Shown: positions 1-9,702, numbered from the stretch's first letter. The stretch is 64,000 nucleotides of DNA from Zobellella iuensis (GCF_016746085.1 NZ_JAERTZ010000026.1:310001-374000), one strand, 5' to 3'. Program-made: numbers and translations. The notes: a model not told the origin generated them from the sequence alone.

Positions 1-308
1 CAGTAGCGGCCCCACAGCTCGCGGGTAAAGGGGTGGGTGTTCTCCAGGGCGATGCCGCCCCGGTTGGCCTGGCGGATATGACTGACCACGGCGCAGCTCT
101 TGATGGGATATTCCTGCACCAGCTGGGCGATGCGCGACTGGCTGGAGGGCTGGGGATCCTTGAAGGTGCGCAGCCCCTTGCCCTCGTAAAAGACGATGCC
201 CCAGCCGTCCTTGTGGGGGCCGGTGCGCCCGCCCCGTTGCATCAGGCCGGTAAAGCTGAAACAGATATCGGTGGGCACATTGGCGCTCATCCCCAGCAGT
301 TCACACAT
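1..308 (-). CDS. yafJ: Class II glutamine amidotransferase, YafJ-like (partial)
   Basis: Only the N-terminal 102 or so residues are inside the window; the gene runs off the left edge. The protein begins Met-Cys-Glu-Leu-Leu-Gly-Met-Ser. After Met removal, Cys2 would be the N-terminal nucleophile of an Ntn-type glutamine amidotransferase. It continues with the family segments [11 protein letters not shown] and [10 protein letters not shown], typical of the YafJ branch (GATase_4). The start is the ATG at 308-306. In E. coli yafJ lies beside gmhA (lpcA), and the same order is kept here: this gene follows gmhA on the same strand after only 5 bp. The substrate of YafJ proteins is not established. 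Confidence 0.9.
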   Translation of the reverse strand, partial: MCELLGMSANVPTDICFSFTGLMQRGGRTGPHKDGWGIVFYEGKGLRTFKDPQPSSQSRIAQLVQEYPIKSCAVVSHIRQANRGGIALENTHPFTRELWGRY

Positions 309-313
309 GGCGC

Positions 314-895
314 TTACCCTTGCTCCATCTCTTTTTCCACCAGCTGGATCAGGATGTGGATAATCTTGATATGCACCTCCTGGATGCGATCCGCATAACC
401 GAAGTGGGGCACCCGGATTTCCACGTCCGCCAGGCCGGCCATCTTGCCGCCGTCCTTGCCGGTCAGCGCTATCACCTTGATGCCCTTGGCCCTGGCCGCC
501 TCTATCGCCTTGAGGATATTGCCGGAGTTGCCGCTGGTGGACAGACCGAACAGCACGTCGCCCTCGCGGCCCACCGCCTCCAGGTAGCGGGAGAACACGT
601 ATTCGTAGCCGAAGTCGTTGGACACGCAGGAGATGTGGCTGGGATCGGAAATGGCGATGGCCGGGTAACCGGGGCGGTTTTCCCGGTAGCGGCCGGTCAG
701 CTCCTCGGCGAAGTGCATGGCGTCACAGTGGGAGCCGCCGTTGCCGCAGGAGAGCACCTTGCCGCCGGCCTTGAAGCTGTCGGCCAGCAACTTGGCCGCC
801 CGCTCGATGGCGGCGATATTGGCGTCGTCGGCCAGGAAGCGGTTCAGCACCTCGGCGGCTTCGTGCAGTTCGTTGCGGATCAGATCCTGATACAT
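314..895 (-). CDS. gmhA: Sedoheptulose-7-phosphate isomerase GmhA
   Basis: This 193-residue protein matches E. coli GmhA (192 residues) almost end to end, starting [10 protein letters not shown]. It isomerises sedoheptulose 7-phosphate to D-glycero-manno-heptose 7-phosphate, the first step of ADP-heptose supply for the LPS inner core, in the cytoplasm. Visible motifs are the SIS-domain segment [18 protein letters not shown], the sugar-phosphate loop [11 protein letters not shown], and the C-terminal [10 protein letters not shown] segment with its conserved His and Gln. A longer in-frame opening begins at 937, but the ATG at 895 is preferred because it matches the family N-terminus and has a GAGAGG ribosome-binding site upstream. 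It is 5 bp from the yafJ-like gene and likely co-transcribed. Confidence 0.96.
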   Translation of the reverse strand: MYQDLIRNELHEAAEVLNRFLADDANIAAIERAAKLLADSFKAGGKVLSCGNGGSHCDAMHFAEELTGRYRENRPGYPAIAISDPSHISCVSNDFGYEYVFSRYLEAVGREGDVLFGLSTSGNSGNILKAIEAARAKGIKVIALTGKDGGKMAGLADVEIRVPHFGYADRIQEVHIKIIHILIQLVEKEMEQG

Positions 896-1043
896 GAAAT
901 GGCCTCTCACTTGCGGTAAAGGGGCATTTTGGCACAAGTCGCCAGGGGCGGGAAGCGGGGGAGCGGGCCGGCCTGAGCCGGGGCCGGTGCCGCTGCCCCC
1001 CGGCCCCGGTTCAGGGTATACACTTTTTTAACGGCCGCGCAGC

Positions 1044-1072
1044 TTGATTTAAACATCCGTATGAATTACAAC
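1044..1072 (+). promoter_or_regulatory. Probable sigma70 promoter of fadE
   Basis: A -35-like TTGATT (1044-1049), a 17-bp spacer and a -10-like TACAAC (1067-1072) lie about 57 bp upstream of the fadE start. Both hexamers are 4/6 matches, so this is a modest prediction. It is strengthened by the FadR-type operator just downstream of the expected start point. Confidence 0.4.
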
Positions 1073-1083
1073 TAGGGAAAACA

Positions 1084-1100
1084 CACAGGTCTGACCTCTT
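1084..1100 (+). promoter_or_regulatory. FadR-type operator upstream of fadE
   Basis: The 17-mer CACAGGTCTGACCTCTT matches the E. coli FadR consensus AACTGGTCNGACMTGTT at 13 of 16 specified positions by hand alignment, including the whole GGTC-N-GAC core. It lies immediately downstream of the predicted fadE start point, where FadR would block transcription until long-chain acyl-CoA accumulates. Confidence 0.65.
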
Positions 1101-1128
1101 ACCTTTTAATCTGCACAAGGAGTCGTTT

Positions 1129-3573
1129 ATGGTTACCGCATTGCTGCTACTGATCACCTGGGGAGGTCTGGCCTATCGTCAGGCTCGGCTGGTGACCAGT
1201 TCCCTGGCTACCGCCGCCATACTGGCCTTGGGTACCCTGCTCGGTGAAGTGGGGCCCCTCATCTGGCTGTTGTTCGCCGTGGTGGCCGCCGTGCTCAACC
1301 TGCCGGCCCTGCGCCACGGCCTGCTGAGCCGGCCGCTGTTCAGGGTCTACAAGGGGCTGATGCCGGAGATGTCGCGTACCGAGAAGGAAGCCATCGAGGC
1401 CGGCACCACCTGGTGGGAAGCCGAGCTGTTTCGCGGCAAGCCGAACTGGCAGACCCTGCACAACTATCCCCAGCCCCGCCTGAGCGAGGAAGAGCAGGCC
1501 TTTATGGACGGTCCGGTGGAAAACGTGTGCCGCATGACCAATGACTGGGAAGTCACCCATGAGCGTGCGGATCTGTCGCCGGAAGTCTGGGCCTACCTGA
1601 AAGAACACAAGTTCTTCGCCATGATCATCAAGAAGGAATACGGCGGCCTCGAATTCTCCGCCTATGCCCAGTCGCGGGTACTGCAAAAGTTGTGCAGCAC
1701 CAGCGCGGTGCTGGCTTCCACCGTGGGCGTGCCCAACTCCCTCGGCCCCGGCGAGCTGCTGCAGCACTACGGCACCAAGGCGCAGAAAGACCATTACCTG
1801 CCCCGCCTGGCCCGGGGCGAGGAAATCCCCTGCTTCGCCCTCACCAGCCCGGAGGCGGGCTCCGACGCCGGTGCCATTCCGGATTATGGCGTGGTGTGCA
1901 TGGGTGAGTGGCAGGGCGAAGAAGTGCTCGGCATGCGCATCACCTGGAACAAGCGCTACATCACCCTGGCGCCGGTGGCCACGGTGCTGGGGCTGGCGTT
2001 CAAGCTGCGCGACCCGGAGCGGCTGCTGGGCGGCGAGGAAGAGCTCGGCATTACCTGCGCGCTCATTCCCACCAACACCCCGGGCGTGAACATCGGCCGC
2101 CGCCACTTTCCGCTCAACGTGCCCTTCCAGAACGGGCCCACCCAGGGTAACGAGGTGTTCGTCCCCATCGACACCATCATCGGTGGCCAGGAGATGGCCG
2201 GCCAGGGCTGGCGCATGCTGGTGGAGTGCCTGTCCGTGGGCCGGGGCATCACCCTGCCCTCCAACGGCACCGCCGGCAGCCGGGTGTCGGCGCTGGCCTC
2301 CGGCGCCTACAGCCGCATCCGCCGCCAGTTCCGGCTGCCCATCGGCAAGATGGAAGGCATCGAGGAGCCGCTGGCCCGCCTGGGCGGCAACGCCTACCTG
2401 TCGGACGCGGCCAGCATGCTCACCGTGACCGGCATCGATCTGGGCGAGAAGCCCTCGGTGATCTCGGCCATCGTCAAGTACCACCTCACCGACCGCAGCC
2501 AGCGCAGCATCATCGACGCCATGGACATCCATGGCGGCAAGGGCATCTGCATGGGCCCCAACAACTACCTGGCCCGGGGCTACCAGGGCGCGCCCATCGC
2601 CATCACGGTGGAAGGCGCCAATATCCTGACCCGCAGCATGATCATCTACGGCCAGGGCGCCATCCGCTGCCATCCCTATGTGCTGGCGGAAATGTTGTCG
2701 ATGCAGGAGCCGGACGCCAAAAAGGCGCTGGCCCAGTTCGACCGGGCCCTGTTCGGCCACCTCGGCTTCGCCCTGGGCAACTTCGTGCGCAGCCTCTGGT
2801 TCGGCCTGACCGGGGCCCGCCTCAGCCCGGCGCCGGTGAAGGACGCCACCGCCCGCTACTACCGCCAGATGAACCGGCTGTCCGCCAACCTGGGGCTGCT
2901 GTCCGACCTGGCCATGGCCACCCTGGGCGGCGAACTCAAGCGCAAGGAACGGTTGTCGGCGCGCCTCGGCGACATCCTCAGCCAGCTCTACCTGGTGTCC
3001 GCCACCCTCAAGCGCTTCAACGACGAGGGCCGCCCGGCCGAGGTGCTGCCGCTGGTGCACTGGGCCTGCCAGGACGGCCTCTATCGTGCCCAGGTGGCAC
3101 TGGTGGAGCTGCTCGACAACTTCCCCGCCCGCGGCCTCGGCAGGGTGCTCAAGCTGCTGCTGATGCCCTTTGGCGCGCCACTCCAGCGCCCCTCCGACCG
3201 GCTGGATCAGCAGGTGGCCCGCCTGCTGCAAACCCCGGGCCTGGCCCGCAACAGCCTGGCCGGCGATCTCTACCTCACCGCCGAGGAAGGCAACCCGCTC
3301 GGCATGCTGGAAAAGGCGCTCACCGACATACTGCGCGCCGAGCCGCTGTTCGAGAAGGCGACCAAGGCCATCGGCCGCCGTCCCTTTATGGCGCTGGACC
3401 AGGTGGCGGAAGAGGCCCTGGCCGCCGGTGCCATCAGCCGGGAGGAAGCGGCCCTGCTGGCGGAGGCGGAGGCCAGCCGGCTGCGCACCATCAACGTGGA
3501 CGACTTCGATCCCCTGGAGCTGGTGGTCAACAAGGCCAGCTTCGACGACTCCATGCTCAACAAGGCCGCCTGA
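1129..3573 (+). CDS. fadE: Acyl-CoA dehydrogenase FadE
   Basis: This 814-residue protein is the same length as E. coli FadE. It catalyses the first, FAD-dependent dehydrogenation of fatty acyl-CoA in beta-oxidation. Residues 1-60 are strongly hydrophobic (two segments), consistent with membrane association. The acyl-CoA dehydrogenase core follows, with [14 protein letters not shown] near residues 235-250 and [15 protein letters not shown] near 370. The C-terminal 250 residues form the FadE-specific extension (DUF1974). The ATG at 1129 has an AAGGAG ribosome-binding site. The gene is monocistronic: a terminator follows within 30 bp. The FadR-like operator upstream suggests repression in the absence of long-chain fatty acids. 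Confidence 0.97.
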   Translation: MVTALLLLITWGGLAYRQARLVTSSLATAAILALGTLLGEVGPLIWLLFAVVAAVLNLPALRHGLLSRPLFRVYKGLMPEMSRTEKEAIEAGTTWWEAELFRGKPNWQTLHNYPQPRLSEEEQAFMDGPVENVCRMTNDWEVTHERADLSPEVWAYLKEHKFFAMIIKKEYGGLEFSAYAQSRVLQKLCSTSAVLASTVGVPNSLGPGELLQHYGTKAQKDHYLPRLARGEEIPCFALTSPEAGSDAGAIPDYGVVCMGEWQGEEVLGMRITWNKRYITLAPVATVLGLAFKLRDPERLLGGEEELGITCALIPTNTPGVNIGRRHFPLNVPFQNGPTQGNEVFVPIDTIIGGQEMAGQGWRMLVECLSVGRGITLPSNGTAGSRVSALASGAYSRIRRQFRLPIGKMEGIEEPLARLGGNAYLSDAASMLTVTGIDLGEKPSVISAIVKYHLTDRSQRSIIDAMDIHGGKGICMGPNNYLARGYQGAPIAITVEGANILTRSMIIYGQGAIRCHPYVLAEMLSMQEPDAKKALAQFDRALFGHLGFALGNFVRSLWFGLTGARLSPAPVKDATARYYRQMNRLSANLGLLSDLAMATLGGELKRKERLSARLGDILSQLYLVSATLKRFNDEGRPAEVLPLVHWACQDGLYRAQVALVELLDNFPARGLGRVLKLLLMPFGAPLQRPSDRLDQQVARLLQTPGLARNSLAGDLYLTAEEGNPLGMLEKALTDILRAEPLFEKATKAIGRRPFMALDQVAEEALAAGAISREEAALLAEAEASRLRTINVDDFDPLELVVNKASFDDSMLNKAA

Positions 3574-3599
3574 ACGGCACGCCAGCACACCAGCACACC

Positions 3600-3624
3600 A
3601 GCCCCGCCCCGCGCGGGGCTTTTT
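3600..3624 (+). terminator. Rho-independent terminator after fadE
   Basis: An 8-bp stem AGCCCCGC/GCGGGGCT with a 5-base loop is followed by a run of five T. Confidence 0.9.
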
Positions 3625-3682
3625 GGTTGCCATACCGCTCCGGTCCATTTCAACGGGCCATTCCAACCCCGACGCCGTGTTC

Positions 3683-3727
3683 GGTCGAATAAATTCGACC
3701 CTACAATCACCCTACGGCCCTGTAGGG
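3683..3727. repeat. REP-like pair of small palindromes
   Basis: A perfect hairpin GGTCGAAT-AA-ATTCGACC (3683-3700) is followed 9 bp later by a second hairpin, CCCTAC-6 nt-GTAGGG (3710-3727). Two short GC-clamped palindromes side by side in an intergenic space are the format of REP/BIME elements. No T-run follows, so they do not look like terminators. Whether this unit recurs in the genome cannot be judged from one window. Confidence 0.45.
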
Positions 3728-3764
3728 CCCATTTCAATGAGCCATCCCTTACGCAAAACACTTG

Positions 3765-3789
3765 AAAATTGATAATCAATCTCACTATC
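3765..3789 (+). promoter_or_regulatory. Fur box upstream of the fhuCDB operon
   Basis: The segment around TTGATAATCAATCTCACTATC contains two overlapping Fur-type matches, each about 14/19 to GATAATGATAATCATTATC and offset by 6 bp. One (3770-3784) fits the 7-1-7 inverted form at 12/14. It ends 36 bp before the fhuC start. It is expected to mediate iron repression. Confidence 0.6.
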
Positions 3790-3824
3790 ATACGCACCAC
3801 AATTTCATATACTTCTAAGCCACG

Positions 3825-4592
3825 ATGCTGGAACTGCAAGGTATCCGCGTACACCGCGATAACAGGACCATTTTAAGCCTGGACGAGCTGTCCCTGGCGG
3901 CGGATGCCTTTACCGTCATCCTCGGCCACAACGGCTCGGGCAAGTCGACGCTGATGAAGCTGCTGGCCCGGCAGATGCCGCCGGATGAAGGCAATATCAC
4001 CCTCGACGGCCGGCCCCTCGGCCACTATTCCCAGCGCGAATTCGCCCGCCGCATCGCCTTCCTGCCCCAGCGCCTGCCGGAAGTGGCCGGGCTGAACGTG
4101 CGCGAGCTGGTGCGGCTGGGCCGTTTTCCCTGGCGCGGCATGCTGGGCCGCTGGCAACGCGCCGACCATGCCCTGGTGGAAGAGGCCATCAACCATACCA
4201 AGGTCGGCCAGCATGCCGAGCACCAGGCCGACCTGCTCTCCGGCGGCGAGCGCCAGCGGGCCTGGGTAGCCATGCTGCTGGCCCAGCAGTCGCCGCTGCT
4301 GCTGCTGGACGAGCCCACCTCGGCGCTGGATCTCAGCCATCAGTACGAACTGCTCGGCCTGCTCAGGAAGCTCAACCGGGAGCAGGGCCGGGGGGTTATC
4401 GTGATCCTGCACGATCTCAACCTGGCGCTGCGCTTCGCCGATCGCATCGTCGCCCTGAAACAGGGCCGGCTGCTGTTCGATCGCAGCCCCGCCGAGCTGA
4501 TGTCGGAACAGTTGCTGTCCGAGCTCTATAACATTCCCATTCGCCTGATCGACCATCCGGACCAGGATGAAAAAATCGCCATCGTAGCCTGA
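3825..4592 (+). CDS. fhuC: Ferri-siderophore ABC transporter ATPase (FhuC-like)
   Basis: This 255-residue cytoplasmic ATPase energises siderophore import through the downstream permease. Walker A GHNGSGKST is at residues 35-43, the ABC signature LSGGERQR near 138, Walker [13 protein letters not shown] near 158, and the switch His in ILHDLN near 196. The C-terminus resembles FhuC/FepC-type proteins. It is the first gene of a tight operon: only 3 bp separate it from the binding-protein gene. A Fur box precedes it. The hydroxamate assignment rests on the FhuB and receptor neighbours rather than on the ATPase alone. Confidence 0.9.
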   Translation: MLELQGIRVHRDNRTILSLDELSLAADAFTVILGHNGSGKSTLMKLLARQMPPDEGNITLDGRPLGHYSQREFARRIAFLPQRLPEVAGLNVRELVRLGRFPWRGMLGRWQRADHALVEEAINHTKVGQHAEHQADLLSGGERQRAWVAMLLAQQSPLLLLDEPTSALDLSHQYELLGLLRKLNREQGRGVIVILHDLNLALRFADRIVALKQGRLLFDRSPAELMSEQLLSELYNIPIRLIDHPDQDEKIAIVA

Positions 4593-4595
4593 ATC

Positions 4596-5498
4596 ATGCT
4601 GAAACCTTTATTGCTGCTGGCCCTGTTGGGCATCACTCTTTCCACCCGTGCCGTCGAGGTCAGCGACAGCCTGGGCCGCCACGAATTCGCCACTGTGCCC
4701 CAGCGGGTGGTCGCCCTCAACTGGGCCGCCGCCGAGCACCTGCTGGAACTCGGCGTGACGCCCCTCGCCGTCGCCGACACCGCCGGTTACCGGGAATGGG
4801 TGGTGCAGCCGGCCCTGCCCGCCGGGGTCGAGGACGTCGGCATGCGCCAAGAGCCCAACCTGGAGCGGCTGGCCGAACTCAAGCCCGACCTGATCCTGAG
4901 CGGTGACCAGCAGCGGGATCTGCTGCCCCGGCTCAGCCAGATAGCCCCCGTGCTGCACTTCGATAGCTTCAGCAGCGAGCACAACAACGCCGAGGCCGCC
5001 CGCCGGGTGTTCCTGACCCTGGCCAGGGTGCTGGACCGGGAGGCCCGGGCCGAGCAGCGCCTGGCCGCGCTGGAGCAGGGCTTCGAGCAGTTGAGGGCCC
5101 GGCTGCACGCCCACTTCGGCGACCCCTTGCCCAGGGTGACGGTGGTACGGCTGATGGACAGCAGCCATGTGCGCATCTACGGCGACAACGGCATGCCCCA
5201 GTACGCCCTGGAACGCCTCGGCATCGCCCCCGCCCTGGAAGTGCCGGTCAGCCAGTGGGGCCAGGTGCAGAAGAAGCTGACCGATCTGGGCGCCATCCGC
5301 GACGGCGTGGTGCTCTATATCGAGCCCTTCCCCGAGGCGGACAAGCTGTTCGCCACCCCCCTGTGGCGGGCCATGCCCTTCGTGCGCACCGGCCGGCTGG
5401 CGGCGGCGCCCTCCACCTGGACCTACGGCGGCGTCATGTCCCTCGGCTACCTGGCCGACAACCTGAGCCAGGCCCTGCTGAGCATGCCGAAGGAATGA
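4596..5498 (+). CDS. fhuD: Periplasmic ferri-siderophore binding protein (FhuD-like)
   Basis: This 300-residue protein starts with a signal peptide (residues 1-19, Leu-rich, cleavage expected after TRA). The mature part has the class III binding-protein layout: an N-lobe beginning RVVALNWAAAEHLLELG, the segment PNLERLAELKPDLIL, a connecting helix around residues 130-170, and a C-lobe. It would carry iron-loaded siderophore, probably a hydroxamate, from the outer-membrane receptor to FhuB. Its stop overlaps the fhuB start (ATGA), indicating translational coupling. Confidence 0.9.
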   Translation: MLKPLLLLALLGITLSTRAVEVSDSLGRHEFATVPQRVVALNWAAAEHLLELGVTPLAVADTAGYREWVVQPALPAGVEDVGMRQEPNLERLAELKPDLILSGDQQRDLLPRLSQIAPVLHFDSFSSEHNNAEAARRVFLTLARVLDREARAEQRLAALEQGFEQLRARLHAHFGDPLPRVTVVRLMDSSHVRIYGDNGMPQYALERLGIAPALEVPVSQWGQVQKKLTDLGAIRDGVVLYIEPFPEADKLFATPLWRAMPFVRTGRLAAAPSTWTYGGVMSLGYLADNLSQALLSMPKE

Positions 5499-7456
5499 GC
5501 CGCTACCTGTTGTTGCCGCCCGCCCTGCTGGGGCTGGTGCTGCTACACCTGCAACTGGAGCCGACGGTCCCCCTCGCCGGGCAATGGGCCCTGCTGTGGG
5601 GCGCCGAGCCCGAGCTGTTCGAGGAATTCCAGTTTTTCTACAGCGCCCTGCCCCGGGTGGCCATGGCACTGCTGGTGGGCGGCGCCCTGGGGCTCTCCGG
5701 CAGCCTGTTGCAGCAGCTCACCCAGAACCGGCTGGTGTCGCCCATGACCCTGGGCGCCTCGTCCGGCGCCTGGCTCGGGCTGGTGTGCGCCGCCATCTGG
5801 GCACCGGCCCTGGCGGCCGGTCAGGGTTATTGGTTCGCCCTGCTGGGCGCCGCCCTCTCCACCACCCTGGTGCTGCTGATCGCCGGTCGCCACGGCATCC
5901 GCGGCCTGCCGGTGGTGCTGGCGGGCATGGCGGTCAACCTGCTGCTGGGCGCCCTGGCCGCGGGGCTGGTGTTGCTCCACGATCAATACACCCGCAACCT
6001 CTTTATCTGGGGGGCCGGCGATCTGGCCCAGACCGACTGGCACTGGGTGCTCTGGCTGCTGCCCCGGCTGCTGCCGGTGGCGGTGGCTCTGGTGCTGTTC
6101 GCCCACCGGCCGCTGACCCTGCTGCGCCTGGGGGACGACGCCGCCCGCGCCCGCGGCCTGAGCCTGTGGCCGGTGCTGCTCGCCCTGCTGGTGGCGGCGC
6201 TCTGGCTGAGCTCGCTGGCCATCACCGCGGTGGGCCTGATCGGCTTTATCGGCCTGCTCACCCCCAACATGGCGCGCTTTTTCGGCGCCCGCACCGCCCG
6301 CGACGAGCTGCTTTTCTCCACCCTGCTCGGCGGCCTGCTGCTGCTGGCCACCGACGCCATCGCCCTGGGCTTCAGCCGGGTTTCCACCGATCTGGTGCCG
6401 AGCGGCGCGGCGGCGGCGCTGATCGGTGCGCCCGCCCTGTTGTGGCTGCTGCGCAGCCGGATGCATGCCCAGGATCAGAGCGCCATCCGCCTGCCCGGCG
6501 AACGCTGGCGGGTCACCCGGCGTCATTGGCTGGCGGTGGCGGCCGCCATCCTGGCCCTGCTCCTGGTCAACCTGACCCTGGCGCCCGCCGGCCAGGGCTG
6601 GCAGTGGTCCTGGCCCGATGAGCTCTTGTGGTCGCTGCGCTGGCCGCGCCTGCTCACCGCCGCCGCCGCCGGCGCCGGCCTGGCGGTGGCCGGGGTCATC
6701 TTGCAGCGGCTGATCCGCAACCCCCTGGCCAGCCCGGACATCATGGGCATCTCCGCCGGCGCCACCCTGGCGCTGGTGCTGGGGGTGTTGCTCGGCGGTG
6801 GCTCCATTCACGACGGCGGCCCCTTGCTGGCCTTCGGCGGCAGCATGACGGTGCTGGCCATCCTGCTGCTGCTCGGCCGCCGCCACGGCTACGCCCCGGC
6901 GATGATGGCGCTGGTGGGCATCGCCCTCGCCGCCTTCCTCGACGCCCTGCTGCAGTTCACCCTGGCCAAGGGCAACGATCAGGTGTTCGCCATCCTCGGC
7001 TGGCTGGCCGGCTCCACCTACCGGGTGAGCGAGGCCCAGGCCGGCTGGCTCACCGCCGGTATCCTGCTCAGCTGGCTGCTGGCCCTGGGCGCGAGCCGCG
7101 GCCTGACCCTGGTGTCCATCGGCGACGGCATCGCCCTCGGCCGCGGCCTGGCCCTGACCCGCACCCGGGTGCTGCTGCTGGTGCTGGTATCGGTGATCTG
7201 CGCCCTGGTCACGGCGGTGATGGGGCCGGTGGCCTTCGTCGGCCTGCTGGCACCGCACATGGCGAGCCTGCTGGGCGCGCGCAAGGCCGGCCCGCAGCTG
7301 CTGCTGGCCTCCCTGCTCGGCATGGCGCTGATGCTGCTGTCGGACTGGCTGGGCCGGGTGCTGCTCTACCCCATGCAGCTGCCCGCCGGCACCCTCGCCT
7401 CCATCATGGGCGGGACCTACTTTATTTACCTGCTGGCCCGGAAACGGGCCCTATAA
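5495..7456 (+). CDS. fhuB: Ferri-siderophore ABC permease, fused two-repeat FhuB type
   Basis: At 653 residues this is about twice the length of a FecCD permease and close to E. coli FhuB (660). Two homologous halves are visible. Each has the FecCD signatures: GASSGAWLGL in half one and GISAGATLALVLG in half two; and IGLLTPNMARFF and VGLLAPHMASLL as the ATPase-contact helix regions. About 20 membrane segments are expected in the inner membrane. The start is the ATG at 5495, which overlaps the fhuD stop by 4 bp; the reading frame is open further upstream but that part is inside fhuD. The fused form is characteristic of hydroxamate importers and supports the FhuCDB assignment. Confidence 0.93.
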   Translation: MSRYLLLPPALLGLVLLHLQLEPTVPLAGQWALLWGAEPELFEEFQFFYSALPRVAMALLVGGALGLSGSLLQQLTQNRLVSPMTLGASSGAWLGLVCAAIWAPALAAGQGYWFALLGAALSTTLVLLIAGRHGIRGLPVVLAGMAVNLLLGALAAGLVLLHDQYTRNLFIWGAGDLAQTDWHWVLWLLPRLLPVAVALVLFAHRPLTLLRLGDDAARARGLSLWPVLLALLVAALWLSSLAITAVGLIGFIGLLTPNMARFFGARTARDELLFSTLLGGLLLLATDAIALGFSRVSTDLVPSGAAAALIGAPALLWLLRSRMHAQDQSAIRLPGERWRVTRRHWLAVAAAILALLLVNLTLAPAGQGWQWSWPDELLWSLRWPRLLTAAAAGAGLAVAGVILQRLIRNPLASPDIMGISAGATLALVLGVLLGGGSIHDGGPLLAFGGSMTVLAILLLLGRRHGYAPAMMALVGIALAAFLDALLQFTLAKGNDQVFAILGWLAGSTYRVSEAQAGWLTAGILLSWLLALGASRGLTLVSIGDGIALGRGLALTRTRVLLLVLVSVICALVTAVMGPVAFVGLLAPHMASLLGARKAGPQLLLASLLGMALMLLSDWLGRVLLYPMQLPAGTLASIMGGTYFIYLLARKRAL

Positions 7457-7475
7457 CCACGGGATAGAAGGCGCC

Positions 7476-7499
7476 GCCCGCGCGGACTCCCGCGTGGGC
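7476..7499. other. Strong stem-loop after fhuB
   Basis: A 10-bp GC stem (one G-T pair) with a 4-base loop lies 19 bp after fhuB. No T-run follows, so it may be a 3' mRNA-stabilising or attenuating hairpin before the receptor gene rather than a full terminator. Confidence 0.45.
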
Positions 7500-7518
7500 C
7501 GGGTAAAGGCGCCAATTG

Positions 7519-7537
7519 TTAAATAAAAATCATTTGC
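7519..7537 (+). promoter_or_regulatory. Possible Fur site upstream of the first receptor
   Basis: The AT-rich stretch TTAAATAAAAATCATTTGC matches the 19-bp Fur consensus at about 12 positions by hand. It is weaker than the other Fur candidates here. It lies 35 bp before the receptor start and is plausible by context. Confidence 0.35.
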
Positions 7538-7571
7538 TTTTGTAATTTTACTATTAAGGAGATTTAAAAGA

Positions 7572-9695
7572 ATGCCGTTTCAGAAGAAACACCTGTCCCG
7601 TGTGATTGCCGCCCTGCTGGCCGGCGGTGTGCTGGCCCCCGCCCTGGCCCAGCAGCAGGATCCCCTGGTGCTGAGCACCGTCAACGTCAACGCCGAGCGC
7701 GAGAACGACGTTACCGAGGGCAGCGACAGCTATACCACCAAGAGCAGCAAGACCGCCACCAAGCTGAGCCTGTCGCCGCGGGAAACGCCGCAGACGGTAT
7801 CGGTGACCACCCGCACCAAGATGGACGACTTCGCCCTCAACGACGTCAATGCCGTGCTGGCGAACACCAACGGCGTCAATGTGGAAAAGGTGGAAACCGA
7901 CCGCACCTACTTCACCGCCCGCGGCTTCGATATCACCAACTTCCAGGTGGACGGTATCGGCGTGCCCCTCACCTACGGCAACCTGATGGGGGATCTGGAT
8001 ACCGCCCTGTTCGACAAGGTGGAGGTGCTCAAGGGCGCCAACGGCCTGATGAGCGGCGCCGGCAGCCCGGCCGCCACCGTCAACTTCGTGCGCAAGCGCC
8101 CCACCGAGGCGTTCCAGGCCTCGGCCAAGGCCGGTGTCGGCTCCTGGGACTATCGCCGGCTGGACGGCGACATCTCCGGCGCCCTCAGCGAGCGGGTACG
8201 CGCCCGCCTGGTGGTGGCCGGCCAGGACAAGCATTCCTACCTGGATCGCTACGAGCAGCAGCGGGGCCTGGCCTACGGGGTGCTGGAGGCGGATCTGACC
8301 GACAGCACCCTGCTCACCCTGGGCCACAGCTACCAGCGAAACGACGCCGACAGCCCGCTGTGGGGCTCGCTGCCGCTGTTCTATACCGACGGCAGCCGCA
8401 CCGACTACAGCCGCTCCGACAGCAGCGCCGCCGACTGGGCCTACTGGAACAACGAGGACAACCGCAGCTTCGTGGAGCTGGCCCAGGAGCTGGGCAACGG
8501 CTGGACCGCCAAGGCGGCCTACTCCCACGTGGAAATCGAGTCCGATTCCGAGCTGTTCTACGTCTACGGCACCCCGGAGCGCGGCAGCAACACCGGAGTA
8601 TTCAGTTGGCCCAGCCAGTACGACTTCCGCACCCGCCAGGATTTGGTCGATCTCTACGCCAGCGGCCCCTTCCGGCTGGCCGGCCGGGAGCACGAGCTGG
8701 TGGCCGGCACCAGTTGGTCCATGGCCAATACCCGGGATCACTCCTGGTACGGCGATACCATAAACAGCCCGGTGCCGGATCTGCACGGTTGGGATGGCAG
8801 CTACCCCAGGCCCAACTTCACCATCGACGGCGGCGGCAGCGACTGGACCGACAAGCAGCAAAGCCTCTACACCGCCGCCCGCTTTAGCCTGACCGAGGAT
8901 CTTAGCCTGCTGGCCGGCGCCCGCCTGTCCAACTGGGACAGCCACGGCAGCAGCTATGGTAAAGACAAGGCCACCCGTCACGACAAGGTGCTGGTGCCCT
9001 ATGCCGGCCTGGTTTACGACCTGACCCCGAACTACTCGCTCTATGCCAGCTATACCGAAATCTTCACCCCCCAGGTGGCGACGGATATCGACGGCAACCG
9101 CCTGGCTCCCGTCGAGGGCAGCAGCATGGAGACCGGCGTCAAGGGCGAATGGCTCGACGGCAAGCTCTACGCCAACCTGGCCCTGTTCCGGATCGAGCAA
9201 TCCAACCTGGCCGAGGCGGCCGGCGTTGTCGACGGCAAGACCCACTTCCGCGCGGTGGACGGCATTACCAGCCAGGGCGTGGAGCTGGAGCTGGCCGGCG
9301 AGCTGCTGCCGGGCTGGGAAGCCAGTGCCGGCTACAGCTATGTGGATATCGAAGACAGCGAGGGCAACACCACCAAGACCTATACCCCGCGGCAGAGCGC
9401 CAAACTGGCCACCACCTACCGGTTGCCCATGGCGGAACAGCTGAAGCTGGGCGCCAATATCAAATGGCAGGACGATGCCTATCGGGACTACGGCAGCGGC
9501 AGGATAGCCCGCCAGGATGCCTACACCCTGCTCGGGCTGATGGCCAAGTACGAGTTTACCCCTCAGCTTGACGCCACCCTCAATCTAGACAACCTGACTG
9601 ACGAGAAGTATCTGACCAGCTTCTACTGGGCCACCCCCCAGGGCTACTACGGTGAACCCCGTAACGCCAAGCTGACGGTCAACTGGAAGTTCTGA
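7572..9695 (+). CDS. TonB-dependent hydroxamate siderophore receptor (FhuE-like)
   Basis: This 707-residue outer-membrane protein has a signal peptide (about residues 1-27, ending ALA before QQQ), a TonB-box-like LSTVNVNAE, and a plug domain with the FhuE-type segment ETPQTVSVTTRTKMDDF. The plug/barrel boundary contains KVEVLKGANGLMSGAGSPAATVN. A 22-strand beta-barrel ends in the aromatic C-terminus VNWKF. FhuE relatives import ferric coprogen and rhodotorulic acid; the exact ligand here is inference. The ATG has an AAGGAG site. It lies just after fhuCDB, so the island has a receptor and its inner-membrane importer together. Confidence 0.88.
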   Translation: MPFQKKHLSRVIAALLAGGVLAPALAQQQDPLVLSTVNVNAERENDVTEGSDSYTTKSSKTATKLSLSPRETPQTVSVTTRTKMDDFALNDVNAVLANTNGVNVEKVETDRTYFTARGFDITNFQVDGIGVPLTYGNLMGDLDTALFDKVEVLKGANGLMSGAGSPAATVNFVRKRPTEAFQASAKAGVGSWDYRRLDGDISGALSERVRARLVVAGQDKHSYLDRYEQQRGLAYGVLEADLTDSTLLTLGHSYQRNDADSPLWGSLPLFYTDGSRTDYSRSDSSAADWAYWNNEDNRSFVELAQELGNGWTAKAAYSHVEIESDSELFYVYGTPERGSNTGVFSWPSQYDFRTRQDLVDLYASGPFRLAGREHELVAGTSWSMANTRDHSWYGDTINSPVPDLHGWDGSYPRPNFTIDGGGSDWTDKQQSLYTAARFSLTEDLSLLAGARLSNWDSHGSSYGKDKATRHDKVLVPYAGLVYDLTPNYSLYASYTEIFTPQVATDIDGNRLAPVEGSSMETGVKGEWLDGKLYANLALFRIEQSNLAEAAGVVDGKTHFRAVDGITSQGVELELAGELLPGWEASAGYSYVDIEDSEGNTTKTYTPRQSAKLATTYRLPMAEQLKLGANIKWQDDAYRDYGSGRIARQDAYTLLGLMAKYEFTPQLDATLNLDNLTDEKYLTSFYWATPQGYYGEPRNAKLTVNWKF

Positions 9696-9702
9696 TCGAC
9701 GC

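Noticed and set aside
1147-3666. An 839-codon open frame on the minus strand opposite fadE
   Set aside because: It is an antisense shadow caused by high GC and codon bias. The peptide is Gln/His/Gly-rich, has no recognisable domain, and fadE on the other strand is full length.
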